Assembly: GCA_025526935.1 (NCBI GenBank)
Contig: JAHLKD010000109.1
Location: forward strand, 114,541 to 178,540
Length of the DNA stretch: 64,000 bases
Reading direction: 5' to 3'
Source of the DNA: Cladochytrium replicatum
Taxonomy: Eukaryota; Chytridiomycota; Chytridiomycetes; Cladochytriales; Cladochytriaceae
The notes under the pieces are model-generated. The model ran no database searches, was not told where the DNA came from, and was given only the letters and a program-made list of their open reading frames with translations. This document shows positions 45,648 through 56,262 of the stretch, piece after piece. The translations under genes were made by a program, and so were the position numbers. How positions within the stretch are numbered: position 1 is the first letter of the stretch; each line of letters starts with the position of its first letter.

Positions 45648-45929
45648 TCAATTAAGAACGAATACCTTCTTTCGATCAACGTCCGAACCAACTGGTTCCA
45701 CAAACGCAAACACCGCTGCCGGTGCGTACCCGGCCACTGCGCGCTTTGAAAACGGAAGTTTTTTGTCGTTTGTGACAAAGAATATGTTGTACTCCAGGTT
45801 CACCCCCATCAGGAAGTACTCCTGCCCTTTCACGACCGAAACTGAGCCGGTTGATTGGGGTTTCGGGGTAAAACTGCGGATCGAGACAATGTGCACCATT
45901 TCTGGTTTACGTTGGTCATTCTGAGCCAT
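45648..45929 (-). CDS. Small SH3-like protein (93 aa), tentative
   Basis: A single-exon minus-strand frame starting MAQNDQRKPEMVHIVSIRSF. Its strand-like pattern (GSVSVVKGQEYFLMGVNLEY, FVTNDKKLPFSKRAVAGYAP, AAVFAFVEPV) resembles a compact beta-barrel such as SH3, with a GYAP motif where SH3 domains have G-x-[IV]P. The match is weak, and the length is that of a single domain. No introns are needed. It is isolated between an oxidoreductase and a transposon-rich stretch. Confidence 0.4.
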   Translation of the reverse strand: MAQNDQRKPEMVHIVSIRSFTPKPQSTGSVSVVKGQEYFLMGVNLEYNIFFVTNDKKLPFSKRAVAGYAPAAVFAFVEPVGSDVDRKKVFVLN

Positions 45930-46499
45930 TATGTATGAGTGTATTCTTGTGGAGAGACAGATGCCTTAAAATAATGCTATAGCTGCGCAATAACTACGCA
46001 CCATTTTGTGAGAAGTCGCTGATCGCCTCAACATGTGACTTTATTCTTTTTGTTAGCTAAGCAAATTTGTTCGTTACTACTGATCTGTATGGCAACACCA
46101 CCTCTTGTATCCTCCTTACCTTGTTGCATTATTACACCAACGTACCTAGCATTCTGTTCTATTTTGGTTCACTGTCAAACAGGAGTCTCCACATGCTTAG
46201 ATTGCGTCCTCACATTATAAGGAGAATTCCTATCCTCTTGCAATCAACAGCATTCAACTCAGCCTCGACTTGCTCCAGATTCTCAATTATTTTTTTGAAA
46301 CTCACCATGTCAGACTACGATGCTGATGGAATATGACTCCCACTAGTTAACCCCTGCCATCATTGCTCTTCCCCATCCTCTCCATCCGATGTATAGCGCT
46401 CTGATACTGCGAAATTGATTCGCGATCTGTTACCCCAAAATTGACTCACGATAAAGAAGCACCGAAGCTGCTGAGGGATTGAATGTCTCCCACATAGAG
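45930..46499. other. Intergenic stretch before the copia relic
   Basis: 570 bp with no gene-like frame. It may hold decayed 5' sequence of the adjacent retroelement, but no LTR ends are clear. Confidence 0.4.
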
Positions 46500-47640
46500 C
46501 CACTTGGATGAAGGTTCTACATGACCTTGCATCTACATTGAGCCAACTCGGCCGGCGCAGGCCAGATTTGTATCCTGGCCAAAAGTGTACTCAGACTATG
46601 CAGTGCGGTAATAGAGGACATCAATCATGTCTTCTGCTGCAAGTGGGCAAAGTTGCAAGTGGGCAAAGTCTTGTGGGAGGGGATTTGGAGAGATACGCAA
46701 AAGTGGCGATATGGGAATGAGAAAAAGGTATCATATCCCTGCTAAAGCAAACAAAGCCTAGGAAGGAGCGGCTGAAAAATGGCCCGGTGCAAAGACAACG
46801 CAGAACAAACCAGTGTCAGTGCTTTTATTGCAATCACCAACATGCTATAGGAGGTGAATGTCCTGTTGAAGCAAAAGAATGGTTTGGTGCAAAGATGATG
46901 TAGTTTGCAAGTATATATGGGACCCAAAGGCAGAAGTTGGCAAACACCAAAGAATTAGTGGCAGCGTAAAGGCAGTTGCAGAGTTACTCCTGCCAGCCCA
47001 GAACATGGCATAGTGGGGAATGGTTAAGTGGAAGACCGTAGGGGTGGCCAGTGTGTTGGTGTCTTGTTATCATTTATAGTTGGTGGTAGGCTACTTTGGG
47101 GTTCACACAATGGAACTTCTGTGGAAGGAGATTGTTCAAGGCTAGCTCTCTTTGGTTATGGGATCCATGTCATTGACCCCTATGTTGTATTCATTACGTT
47201 ATTAGAACACGAACTCAAGGCCTCACTGGGGCACTATATAACAAATATTCTTACAAAGAGATGACGGTTTGCTGCTTCTTACTGATGAAGATGCAACTCA
47301 GTATCGTTCCAAACCCATGAAAGTCGTGTGCTTAGCAACAAAGACTAGACCGGATCTATAATATGCAGTGAATATTCTCGCACAACATCAGGCTCAACCT
47401 CGAATATGTGATAATAATGCATTGAATAGAATCTCTCAGTATATCCTTGATACATAGGATTTGGGATTGCGTAATACACAGGACAATATTCCCAAACCAC
47501 AGAACATGTGAATGGGTAGACTCATCAGACCAGAATTACGAACAACTTTTCTTACCACAAGGGTAAGCTGATGCAGATTTTGCAAATGGCCCATCAAGGT
47601 ATTCATGAACTGGATTTGTCGTAATGTTTGCAAATGTGGG
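46500..47640 (+). pseudogene. Decayed Ty1/copia retrotransposon relic
   Basis: Fragments in several frames. A zinc-knuckle-like CFYCNHQHAIGGECP is near 46815-46860 and a second Cys/His cluster is near 46600. The RNase H approach region, ATKTRPDLQYAVNILAQHQA and NALNRISQYILDT, is near 47335-47455; TRPD and the NAL..I..YI spacing are typical of copia. Stops and frameshifts break it throughout. It is immediately left of hAT copy 2 and probably served as its insertion target. Confidence 0.6.
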
Positions 47641-47966
47641 TATTAGCTGGCAATCTACGAGGCAGCAAATTTTTACTCTATCTTAAGGATCGGCAGGTTT
47701 TAGGGTCTTTCGGGTCGGGTCTGGGTCCATTGACCAAATGTACCCGACCCCAGTGCCGGGTTTTCATGGAAAATTTTCGGGTCGGATCCGGGTCGGGTAT
47801 CGGGTCCAGTAGGAAAACCCTTCTCGGGTCAAAAATCAGACCTGAGTAAAACCCGATGTGATAGGGAAGCTAAAACGAAGCTATTGTTCTTTCTGTCAAG
47901 ACGCAATATAAGTTTTGTATGTATCAAACAATTTGCATCACAACAGACATCGAGGCATGTATTTTC

Positions 47967-48175
47967 TGTCTACCCGGACACTTTCTCAACTCATTGACGG
48001 TACTTCAGTGATCTCTATCAAGTACAACTAACATCTCTATCAATGTTACTAGCAATTGGATTCTGTCCACCCGGACACTTTCTCAACTCATTGACTTACT
48101 TCAGTTATCTCTACCCAATACAACTAACCTCTCTATCAATGTTACTAGCAATAGGATTCTGTCCACCCGGACACT
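47967..48175 (+). repeat. Upstream hairpin array, three cores (copy 2)
   Basis: Cores begin near 47967, 48064 and 48160, orientation TGTCCACCCGGACA, about 97 bp apart. The expected outermost core near 47900 is removed by a small deletion between CTGTC and AAGACGC. Copy 1 has nine cores here. Confidence 0.85.
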
Positions 48176-48296
48176 TTCCAAGAAGTAACGGAAGTTCTGT
48201 AACAAAAAATTTCTACCACGACAGACCTCGAGAGCTGTGCTTTCTGTGCACCTGGACACTTAGAGTCAGTAACGTTCCAGCCACACCACAGCAAAA

Positions 48297-50719
48297 ATGG
48301 ATGCCGCCTTTGTTAAACAAAAGTGTAAGGCAGCGTCCGACGCAAGCCAAAGACTGGTGGACAGTCATCCGCTTGACACATGGAAGCGAAGTCTGCCAGC
48401 CCCCCAAATTTCAGAGGCGTCCAGCGAGGGGAACAGCATGCAGGACAAACGCAGACGTGTATCAGGACACGGTGGCAACAACAGCGCTCGAGAGCCGAGC
48501 TCCACATCTTCTTCCAATGACTCCAGCGAGCTGGGCCTGGCTTCTCAGCGTGAACTAGAGCTTCCTGCCAGTTTTGCTGACTATTCAGTGCAACAGGAGC
48601 CTGCAGCTGGATCAGTTCAACCATCAATGCTTTCATCAGACGCAGATGTTGATAGCATGTCGGACTGTAGAGGTAGTCGAGGCGGCATAGCGAAGGATGA
48701 CTATGAGGTTGATAATGGTCTGAGAACATGTTTGGTTGCGAAATGCAAGTGGAGCCAGAAGGTCGATAAGACAGGATCAACAAAAAACTTCCTCCGGCAT
48801 CTGAAAAACCACCATGGAAGTATTGCCAGGTCGCTTGGACTGTTGGACATCGTCCCCAAGGGACAACAGACAATGAATTTTGGCTCGCAGGAGAAGGAGC
48901 AAAACTTTGTGTTCAATCCAGACGTAGCGTGGCGGTCGATTTTGGACTGGATTGCTGCAGACAATCAGGCTTTTATAGTTGTAGAGAACGAGTTCTTTGT
49001 CAGCACGCTGAAGACTTTTCAGCCAAACTATACACCAAAGACAGCAAAAGCAGTGAAGCAAAAGGAGATGGATCTTTACAATAGGCAGAAGGAGCTCGTT
49101 AAAGGTCTGATTGTTGGTTCGCCTTCAAAAGTATCAATAACAGCTGACTGTTGGACATCGAAGAACCAGATTTCTTTTCTTGGAATTACTGCCCACTTCA
49201 TCACAAAAGAATGGGAGCCGCAGGACTTGCTGCTGCAGATGATTCTGATGGTTGGAAAGCATGAAGGCGTCGCCATGGCTAATCAGCTTGTCAAGTGTCT
49301 GGATGAATTTGGCATGCTATCGGGTGAACGCTTATTGTGCATTACACCGACAACGGTTCAAACAACTTTACCATGAGTGCTAAGCTGGAGACGCTATTGG
49401 AAGATAGGGATATTGCGTGGTCTGCAGAAACTCAACGCATGCGGTGTATGGCACACATTATCAATCTTGCAGCAAAGGATTTTGTCGATACATTCGTGCC
49501 CGCAGGGGACACAGTCGCAAATGACGATAACTCCGGCGTTAATGTCATAAACCTTCTTCGACGGCTATTCAGAGGAATCCGTTCTTCCCCAAAACGACGA
49601 AGCTCATTTATTGATTCGTGCTGATTTGTGAAACTCTATTACCAATTATCGATGTGACAACTCGCTGGAATAGCACGTTCTATATGGTCAAACGAGCCTT
49701 ACAGCAACGAGAGGCAATAGACAAAATATGCTGGATTGAAGATTCTTTGAAAGATTGGTCAATAAATCCAAAGCAATGGGAGGTCCTACAGAAGATCCAG
49801 GATGGTTTGAGTGTTTTCGAGGTTATATCAAAGGCAATCGAGGGGTCTAGATATCCAACACTTCCGCTTGTTATTCCATTTTACAACGATCTTATCGATC
49901 AACTGGAGGACCTAGAGGAGGCAGAATTGGATGAAACTTTCACCAAAGCATTTCGAAATGCACTAGATAAGCTGAGAATATATTACTCAATCGCTAAGAG
50001 CCCGTGTTTAGCAGTTGCTACGGTACTCGATCCTCGTTTTAAGGATCAATATTATCGATTTTCAAAGGGTTGGGAGAAAGATGTAGGAAGGGATCAGGTC
50101 ACCCTAGTGCGGACAGTCTGGGAGGAATCGTATAAGTCACGGAAAATCAAGAACAGTGGTGCCGATGTTTTTGGAAACACGCCAGAATGTCGACACGATT
50201 CGAGCGGAGCTTCCGGTTATAGACAGAAAAAAACGGACGCTGAACCCTTGAGAGCCATTAGATCCGTTTTCATCTGGCAAGAAGAGATTCCTGAGGAAAA
50301 AGATGAGCTGGATCCGCTATCTTGGCGATCAGGTACTCCGTGGTATTGATTCTGATGGGAAGCCAATCAATATTATGGACTGGTGGAAGACCGTTGGAAG
50401 TGTGAACTTTCCAGCCCTAAGCCAGATGGCAATGGACTATTTAGGAATACCAGCAACAAGCGCTCCAGTCGAACCAAAGTTTTCAGCCGGGGTTGATTTG
50501 GTACATGTAACTCGCAACCGCCTTGCTCCAAGAACAATGAATGCGTTGATGTGCCGTCATGACTGGTTGCATCAATTGAGCGCTGAAGAACCGTTCAAAA
50601 ATGATTCCCTAGATTCAAAAAGTGATATTAGTGAGGATTTTGTAACGGTGCATAATTTTGGCGAGGATTTTGATGTGGTATTAGAGTTGGAAGCAACTGA
50701 TGATAACCCAATCTTTTAA
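48297..50719 (+). pseudogene. hAT transposase pseudogene (copy 2)
   Basis: Nearly colinear with the intact 811-aa transposase but broken. A single-base loss near 49345 falls in the second catalytic-Asp motif (TTDNGS in copy 1) and shifts the frame. A CGA to TGA change gives a stop at 49621-49623 with a 6-bp deletion just after it. An extra base near 50313 shifts the frame again. The third catalytic region reads APVEPKFSAG where copy 1 has APVERKFSAG. The BED-like Cys/His region and the first Asp motif (TADCWTS) remain. No functional product is expected. Confidence 0.92.
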
Positions 50720-50760
50720 ATATAAATTGTTGTTTAGACTGTTCATCTGTTGAAGTACCG

Positions 50761-51057
50761 TCCAGGAGTTGAGAAAGTGACCGCCTGGACAGAATCCTAT
50801 TGCGAGTAGTATTTGTAGAGAGGTTAGTTGTACTTGATGGAGATCAGTGAAGTATCAGTGAAGTACTGTCAATGAGTTGAGAAAGTGTCCGGGTGGACAG
50901 AATCTTATTGCTAGTAACATTGATAGAGAGGTTAGCTGTACTTGAGATCACTGAAGTACCGTCAATGAGTTGAGAAAGTGTCCAGGTGGACAGAATCCTA
51001 TGGCTACCCAGACAGACACAGTGACACTCAGTCTCCCAGATTCTGTCCACCCGGACA
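50761..51057 (+). repeat. Downstream hairpin repeats with flipped spacer (copy 2)
   Basis: A degenerate core near 50778, then cores TGTCCGGGTGGACA near 50886 and TGTCCAGGTGGACA near 50979 on one strand, followed at 51044 by one core in the opposite orientation. The 55-60 bp between the last two (about 50993-51043) is the reverse complement of the equivalent spacer in copy 1 (about 60333-60383). Confidence 0.85.
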
Positions 51058-51263
51058 CTTTCTCAACTCATTGACGGTACTTCAGTGATCTCTATCAAGT
51101 ACAGCTAACCTCTCTATCAATGTTACTAGCCAGTTTCTTCCCTAGCTTATTATTATTTTCAGATCAGGTAGAAAACTATAGTGTCAGGGAAGTATTATAG
51201 CATGTAACATTCCGGCTAAGAACACTAGGCCCGTATCTTCCCACGACAAACATTACAAACACC

Positions 51264-52133
51264 ATGCCTCGAACGACAAAGAAGTGAGCTTTGAAACAAT
51301 CCAAACCATCATTTGAAAGAGAATCAAGTGCAGAACCGGTGACTGCACCTGAAACATCTCTGGGATCGGGTTCTGAAGTGGAAGAAGCAGAAGTAGGCCT
51401 TGATGTCAAATCGACAGATGTCAAATCGACAGTTCCTTCAAAGAAACCGGCGCGACATGGTACTAAAGGGGATGCTGACTATTTGCTCATCGACGGACTC
51501 TGTCCTGCTTCAGACATACGACTTTGGTATCGAAAATTCAAAGCAAGTGGCCACATCTACGACTCAGAGGACTTCATCAGCAACTGTCAAACAAATTGTG
51601 ATGAATGCGGCCCAAGATTTGTTCTTCAAGGGTTGATCCACCGACTTAACTCTGACAGCAAGCTAGTTCGTCAAGCCCTGAATGAAATTCACAATGAATG
51701 CAGTGGACAAACGGAGTTCATAACAGCAGCAAACGCCTATCGTATGGAGTGCTTGAAAAGCTCTTCCTTTCAGAAGGAAACAACATTTCTGGACTTTTAC
51801 AGGCGGCAGGGACACAAGTACGGCATTTACAGAGGAATGCCTGTCACTGCAAAGGTTGAAGAGTTCCAAGCGACTATCAAACAAGCAGATGAGGACCGTG
51901 AAAGGACAAAACAGGTCCTCAAACAGTCAGAACGACTGTTGAACATGACAAAAGATCTTGAAGAGACGGCAATGAACTAGAGAAGGACCCGCATCGCAGC
52001 AGAAGTGTGAGAGAAGGGTCTCATTGATGAATTGGGCAGGGCGTGTGCATTGATTCAGCACAGCGAGCACAAAGAGCTAGCAAGATTCAGGGAGATCACC
52101 GCTACAATGGAAAGGGAGAAGCAGGTGACTTCC
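51264..52133 (+). pseudogene. Second hAT gene, broken and truncated (copy 2)
   Basis: Matches the 560-aa second gene of copy 1. ATG 51264 is followed by a stop at codon 8 (TGA 51285-51287). The frame is open again from 51288 to a TAG at 51978-51980, and a further TGA follows near 52006. Sequence ends at 52133 within the coiled-coil region where the Ty3 LTR begins. The N-terminal repeat DVKSTDVKST is kept. Presence in two copies shows this gene is a standing part of the element rather than a one-off capture. Confidence 0.88.
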
Positions 52134-52602
52134 TGTTAAAAACCAAGGGCTTCTCCTGGCAGCGGTAGGGCGTGTTTAGCTGTACTTTAGCTAGCACAAC
52201 AGCTCCAGGTTCCGTCTCTTGGCCCAGTTGAATATGGGGTGATGATAAAGCAAATTCCCTTGTTGCACACAAGCACTCTGTGGCTAATACAAATCAAGGC
52301 TGGGATTGCTAACCAGGAAGACTGTGGTGTGTGAGTGTTTGGTTTGTTCCACTGTCTCCTTTATTTATACCTGTGGTGTGTGAGTGTTTGGTTTGTTCCA
52401 CTGTCTCAAGGAACCAGCCACCCTCACACCGCAATAAATATCCCACACAGAAGAATATTCAACAATAACAATAAAGAAAATAAACAGCATGACTGCCCAA
52501 AACATAAATCGAGCAATAGCATAAAAACTTCTCAAGCCCAAGAGAAAAAGCCTATTGCACAAAACAATGGGTAAGCCCTCCAAGGGTACACAGAATTTAA
52601 CA
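52134..52602 (-). repeat. Ty3/gypsy 3' LTR (469 bp)
   Basis: It begins TGTTAAA at 52134 and ends TTTAACA at 52602, so short inverted ends are present. The left border is the exact break in homology with hAT copy 1. On the right it abuts a purine-rich tract on the coding strand. Two near-identical stretches containing TGTGGTGTGTGAGTGTTTGG occur inside (about 52322 and 52373), a short internal duplication. The 5-bp duplication would be CTTCC (52129-52133). Confidence 0.82.
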
Positions 52603-52617
52603 GGTGCCCCCTCGAAG
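52603..52617 (-). promoter_or_regulatory. Ty3/gypsy polypurine tract
   Basis: On the minus strand, CTTCGAGGGGGCACC directly precedes the LTR start TGTTAAA. This is the place and composition expected for the plus-strand priming tract. Confidence 0.65.
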
Positions 52618-52658
52618 ATGAGCTTTTGGGTCACCAAAGCTCATGTCATCAGATAAAC

Positions 52659-53618
52659 TCAAAAAAGAATGAAAACACCTGCACGCTCCTTGTACTCTGC
52701 AACAGTGTCAGCTGAATGTTCTTCCAGTTCGTCAGCAGGTTCCCAGGAGTCATCAGAGGGCGGATAGCCTAACCAACGCACACGAAACTGGAGTTTCCCG
52801 CGATGTTTCCGGTGAGCCACTATTCGTTCGACTTCATACCATTCACCATCTTCTTCGAGCTCCGGTTCTGGCCTATCTCGACCTTGCTGCCGGGGAGCAG
52901 GAGGTTCATGCTTCTTCAACATTGAAACATGAAACCAAGGATTGACACGAGAAAACTTTTTGGGAAGTGCAAGACGGTAGGTGTCATACTTGCCCACTTC
53001 CTCAACGACAAATGGACCAACCCAAGATTCCGATAGTTTCCGTTGATAGAACTTCATATGCTTGGTGGTGAGCATAACATCGTCTCCAACTTTGAATATT
53101 GGAATTGGCCTCTTAGTGTCCTGAGCTCTTTTATAATACTCCTGATATTCTGAATAAAGTGTAGTGCACTGGATTTGCAATTCCCTCAATCGATCGACTA
53201 GTCTTTCTGCATCAGCTGACCGTAGGGCACGATGTTCTGACGAATCGATAAGGGCTCCTGGACCAGTGGGATTATATCCCAAATCCTGTTCAAATCTGGT
53301 AACTCCCAAAGGTTCATTACTGGCTCGAACTTGTGAATTGATTGCGAACTCAACCATCGGAAGGTAACACTCCCATGCTAACCCACAGTCATCCCCATCG
53401 TACACTGCATCAGCTAATTTGGATAGAACTGCAACTGCCAATTTCACTGTGCTCTCTGCATATGGATTAGCCTGTGGATGATGAGCTGTACTAGAATGCT
53501 GCTCGATTCCCAATCGCTTCAGGACTGTCTGCGTCATCCCACTAACAAAGGCAGATCCTCTATCTGATGTTAATCTCTCTGGTAAACCATGGAGTGGATA
53601 ATATCTCTCGTATATCAA
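52659..53618 (-). pseudogene. Integrase core and chromodomain (Ty3/gypsy pol, 3' part)
   Basis: An open frame of 319 codons. Integrase core: LTSDRGSAFVSG carries the second Asp and ANPYAESTVK the Glu of the DDE triad (Gln-Ala-Asn-Pro in place of the common QTDGQTE pattern). A GPFVVEEVGKYDTYRLALP segment matches the C-terminal integrase domain. The last ~60 residues, EWYEVERIVAHRKHRGK then FRVRWLGYPPSDDSWEPADE, are a chromodomain, which in chromoviruses steers integration to marked chromatin. The frame is cut off from the upstream integrase part by a frame break near 53630-53660, so it is treated as part of a broken pol. Confidence 0.85.
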
Positions 53619-53657
53619 ATTGCCAACTTCTTCGGATGTTGGGTTGATGTTACACTT

Positions 53658-54374
53658 CTAGAGATGACATCGTGAAGAGAAGCAGCAGACTACAACAAGA
53701 ATGCCAATCAATGGATGACAACCACAGAATGGACCTGCATTGTCTAAAGATGAATGAGCCCAACGACCAGTTATGGCTGCAATATTCCGGAGGGAAGTTG
53801 AATGAGGGGGTGCTCGGGCATGATCTTGACACACCTGGCAACCTTTGACCCATCTCCTGATCTTATGCAGCATCTTTGGAAACCAGAAGACTGTAGCTAA
53901 TGCAGCAAACATTTTTTCAGCAGAAAAATGACCACCTCTTTCATGTCTATCCTGGAGGATAGTTGCTTCGGCAACCTCAGTTGGTACAAATACCTTCCAA
54001 CCTCCAGCATTATGATACAGAATATTATCTATAAATTCCCAAGAGGTGGCAAAGACTCGCTCTTGCTCACTGCACTGCTTCAAATCTCCATTGTTTTTTT
54101 CTATAATTGCTAGATAACGCTGTGCTGGTTCATATTGAGTTTTTTGCAGTTCATTCTGTAACAATTCTATCAGGGTGTAGGGTCCTACAGTTCCCACACT
54201 CGTCTGATAAGTCTCCCGCTCGGAGTTTTGACTGCAATGCAGCATCCAACTAGATACAGCAATGGAACCATCCATTGCATACAAAGCTGAACGTGTTACT
54301 GACCAAGAGTCCTCAGTGAGGCAACCGTGACAAAGCATCTGGAACAACATGCAGGTAGCCTGGCCTATGCACAA
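53658..54374 (-). pseudogene. HHCC zinc-binding domain and start of integrase (Ty3/gypsy pol)
   Basis: The frame contains HERGGHFSAEKMF and KGCQVCQDH, the His-His-Cys-Cys zinc-binding domain at the start of integrases, preceded by an acidic linker. The first integrase Asp is expected in DNAGPF near the end of the frame. The beginning of the frame is out of phase with the preceding RNase H end, and a stop follows a PDALSRLPH-type sequence in the adjoining frame near 54315. Part of a decayed pol. Confidence 0.8.
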
Positions 54375-55138
54375 TTACAGCGCGATCTGCGTATTCCATA
54401 AATTTCAAACACATTCGTGCATATTTTCTGTTGGAACCTTGGTAATTCTTCAACCACAGCAAAGCTTCATGACTACAACAATTGAGAAAGGGAAATCCCC
54501 ATACAGGAAGCCGGCTCTTTCAGCACTTTCCAGTCCCGTAATTAATCCCCAAACTTCGAGCTCCGTAGCCCACAGCTTCATCTCTGTTGGACCACAGGCC
54601 TTACTGTAAAAAGCAATTGGTTTTGTTGTCATGTCTGGTTGTGTTTGCATGATTGTTAAATTAGTTCCAACATAGGAGGTGTCAAAATGCAGTGACATTA
54701 GATATTCATATGGAGGTAGCACTACAGCTATGACTCTATCACTGCACAGTTCTTGCTTTAACCTCTCAAAAGCACTGAGAAATTCCGCTGAGTGGTGTAC
54801 TTCACACCTCTCCATGAATTTCTTCATGTTGCGGTCTTTCTCTCTCACCCTCAGGACATCGTTGTGCATCAGATCTTCAGGAACATTGACAGGCTGAATC
54901 CCCACATCAGCTTGTCTCCTTAGATCCTCTGCGATGCCATCTGAGACCCGGTGAGACACCTTCTTCTTTGGACGCTTTGCATGATAACGCTTGACAGCCT
55001 CAATGATCATATCAGATAAAATTCGGTAGTCTGTCTGCAGGCCAGGAATTGATTCCCGATAAAAACTGGCTAGACCCCAAAACATCCAAAGTTCGGCAAC
55101 TGTTTGTGGTGGCAATAAATTCTTGACCGATCTTAACT
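54375..55138 (-). pseudogene. RT thumb / RNase H region (Ty3/gypsy pol), left of hAT insertion
   Basis: Minus-strand sequence resumes at the hAT border (55138) with KLRSVKNLLPPQTVAELW and LGLASFYRESI, the RT connection of gypsy elements, then an RNase H-like part with LHFDTSYVG and KPIAFYSKACGPTEM. A single-base frameshift near 54466 separates this from a DHEALLWL-type segment. The same chain continues to the right of 62749, so the two halves were one gene before the hAT insertion. Confidence 0.82.
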
Positions 55139-55146
55139 TGGTTGGG
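55139..55146. repeat. hAT copy 1 target-site duplication, left (TGGTTGGG)
   Basis: Exact 8-bp repeat of 62742-62749, immediately outside the left terminal repeat. 8 bp is the hAT-family duplication length. Confidence 0.95.
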
Positions 55147-55161
55147 TAAGGATCGGCGGGT
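55147..55161 (+). repeat. hAT copy 1 left terminal inverted repeat
   Basis: TAAGGATCGGCGGGT, matching 62727-62741 in inverse except for one base (A versus T at position 6). Confidence 0.92.
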
Positions 55162-55318
55162 TTTAGGGTCTTTCGGGTCGGGTCCGGGTCCATTGACTAA
55201 ATGTACCCGACCCGAGTGCCGGGTTTTCATGGAAAATTTTCGGGTCGGATCCGGGTCGGGTATCGGGTCCAGTAGGAAAACCCTTCTCGGGTCAAAAGTC
55301 AGACCCGAGTAAAACCCG
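55147..55318 (+). repeat. CGGGT-rich left subterminal block (copy 1)
   Basis: About 170 bp with many CGGGT and ACCCG words, nearly identical to the same block in copies 2 and 3. Likely transposase-binding region; inferred from position. Confidence 0.75.
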
Positions 55319-55356
55319 ATGTGATAGAGAATCTAAAACGAAGCTATTGTTCTTTC

Positions 55357-56140
55357 TGTCCACGCGGACACTTTCCAAGAAGACGCAATATAAGTTTTGT
55401 ATGTATCAAACAATTTTGCATCACAACGGACATCGAGGCATGTATTTTCTGTCCACCCGGACACTTTCTCAACTCATTGACGTACTTCAGTTATCTCTAC
55501 CCAATACAACTAACCTCTCTATCAATGTTACTAGCAATAAGATTCTGTCCACCCGGACACTTTCTTAACTCATTGACGGTACTTGAGTGATCTCTATCAA
55601 GTACAACTAACATCTCTATCAATGTTACTAGCAATAAAATTATGTCCACCCGGACACTTTCTCAACTCATTGACGGTACTTCAGTGATCTCTATCAAGTA
55701 CAGCTAACCTCTCTATCAATGTTACTAGCAATAAGATTCTGTCCACCCAGACACTTTCTTAACTCATTGACGGTACTTGAGTGATCTCTATCAAGTACAA
55801 ACTAACATCTCTATCAATGTTACTAGCAATAAGATTCTGTCCACCCGGACACTTTCTCAACTCATTGACGTACTTCAGTTATCTCTACCCAATACAGCTA
55901 ACCTCTCTATCAATGTTACTAGCAATACGATTCTGTCCACCCGGACACTTTCTCAACTCATTGACGTACTTCAGTTATCTCTACCCAATACAGCTAACCT
56001 CTCTATCAATGTTACTAGCAATAGGATTCTGTCCACCCGGACACTTTCTCAACTCATTGACGTACTTCAGTTATCTCTACCCAGTACAACTAACCTCTAT
56101 CAATGTTACTAGCAATACGATTCTGTCCACCCGGACACTT
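55357..56140 (+). repeat. Upstream hairpin array, nine cores (copy 1)
   Basis: Cores TGTCCACCCGGACA start at 55357, 55450, 55546, 55643, 55740, 55838, 55934, 56030 and 56124, a period of 93-98 bp. The first is degenerate (ACGCGG). Between cores units share CTCTATCAATGTTACTAGCA and a variable GTACTT/AAGTAC or TACCCAATAC segment. The frames that run through this array repeat the same residues and are artefacts. Confidence 0.95.
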
Positions 56141-56262
56141 TCCAAGAAGTCACAACGGAAGTTCTGTAACAAACAATTTCTACCACGACAGACCTCGAGA
56201 GCTGTGCTTTCTGTGCACCTGGACATTAGAGTCGGTAACGTTCCAGCCACACCACAGCAAAA

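Larger units (their letters stand above)
47684..52133 (+). mobile_element. hAT transposon copy 2 (decayed, 3' end cut off)
   Basis: It starts with TAAGGATCGGCAGGT at 47684 (one change from copy 1) and continues through the CGGGT-rich block, a short hairpin array, a broken transposase, a second short array, and the first half of a broken second gene. Homology to copy 1 stops at 52133, exactly where a Ty3/gypsy LTR (TGTTAAA...) begins. The missing 3' part should lie beyond the Ty3 element, outside the window. Several frame breaks and stops in both genes show it is older than copy 1. The preceding bases 47676-47683 (CTCTATCT) would be one half of its target duplication. Confidence 0.9.

Noticed and set aside
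48297-49376. The 359-codon frame of copy 2 as a short functional transposase
   Set aside because: It ends by a single-base loss inside the second catalytic-Asp motif and lacks the rest of the core, so it is a pseudogene fragment.
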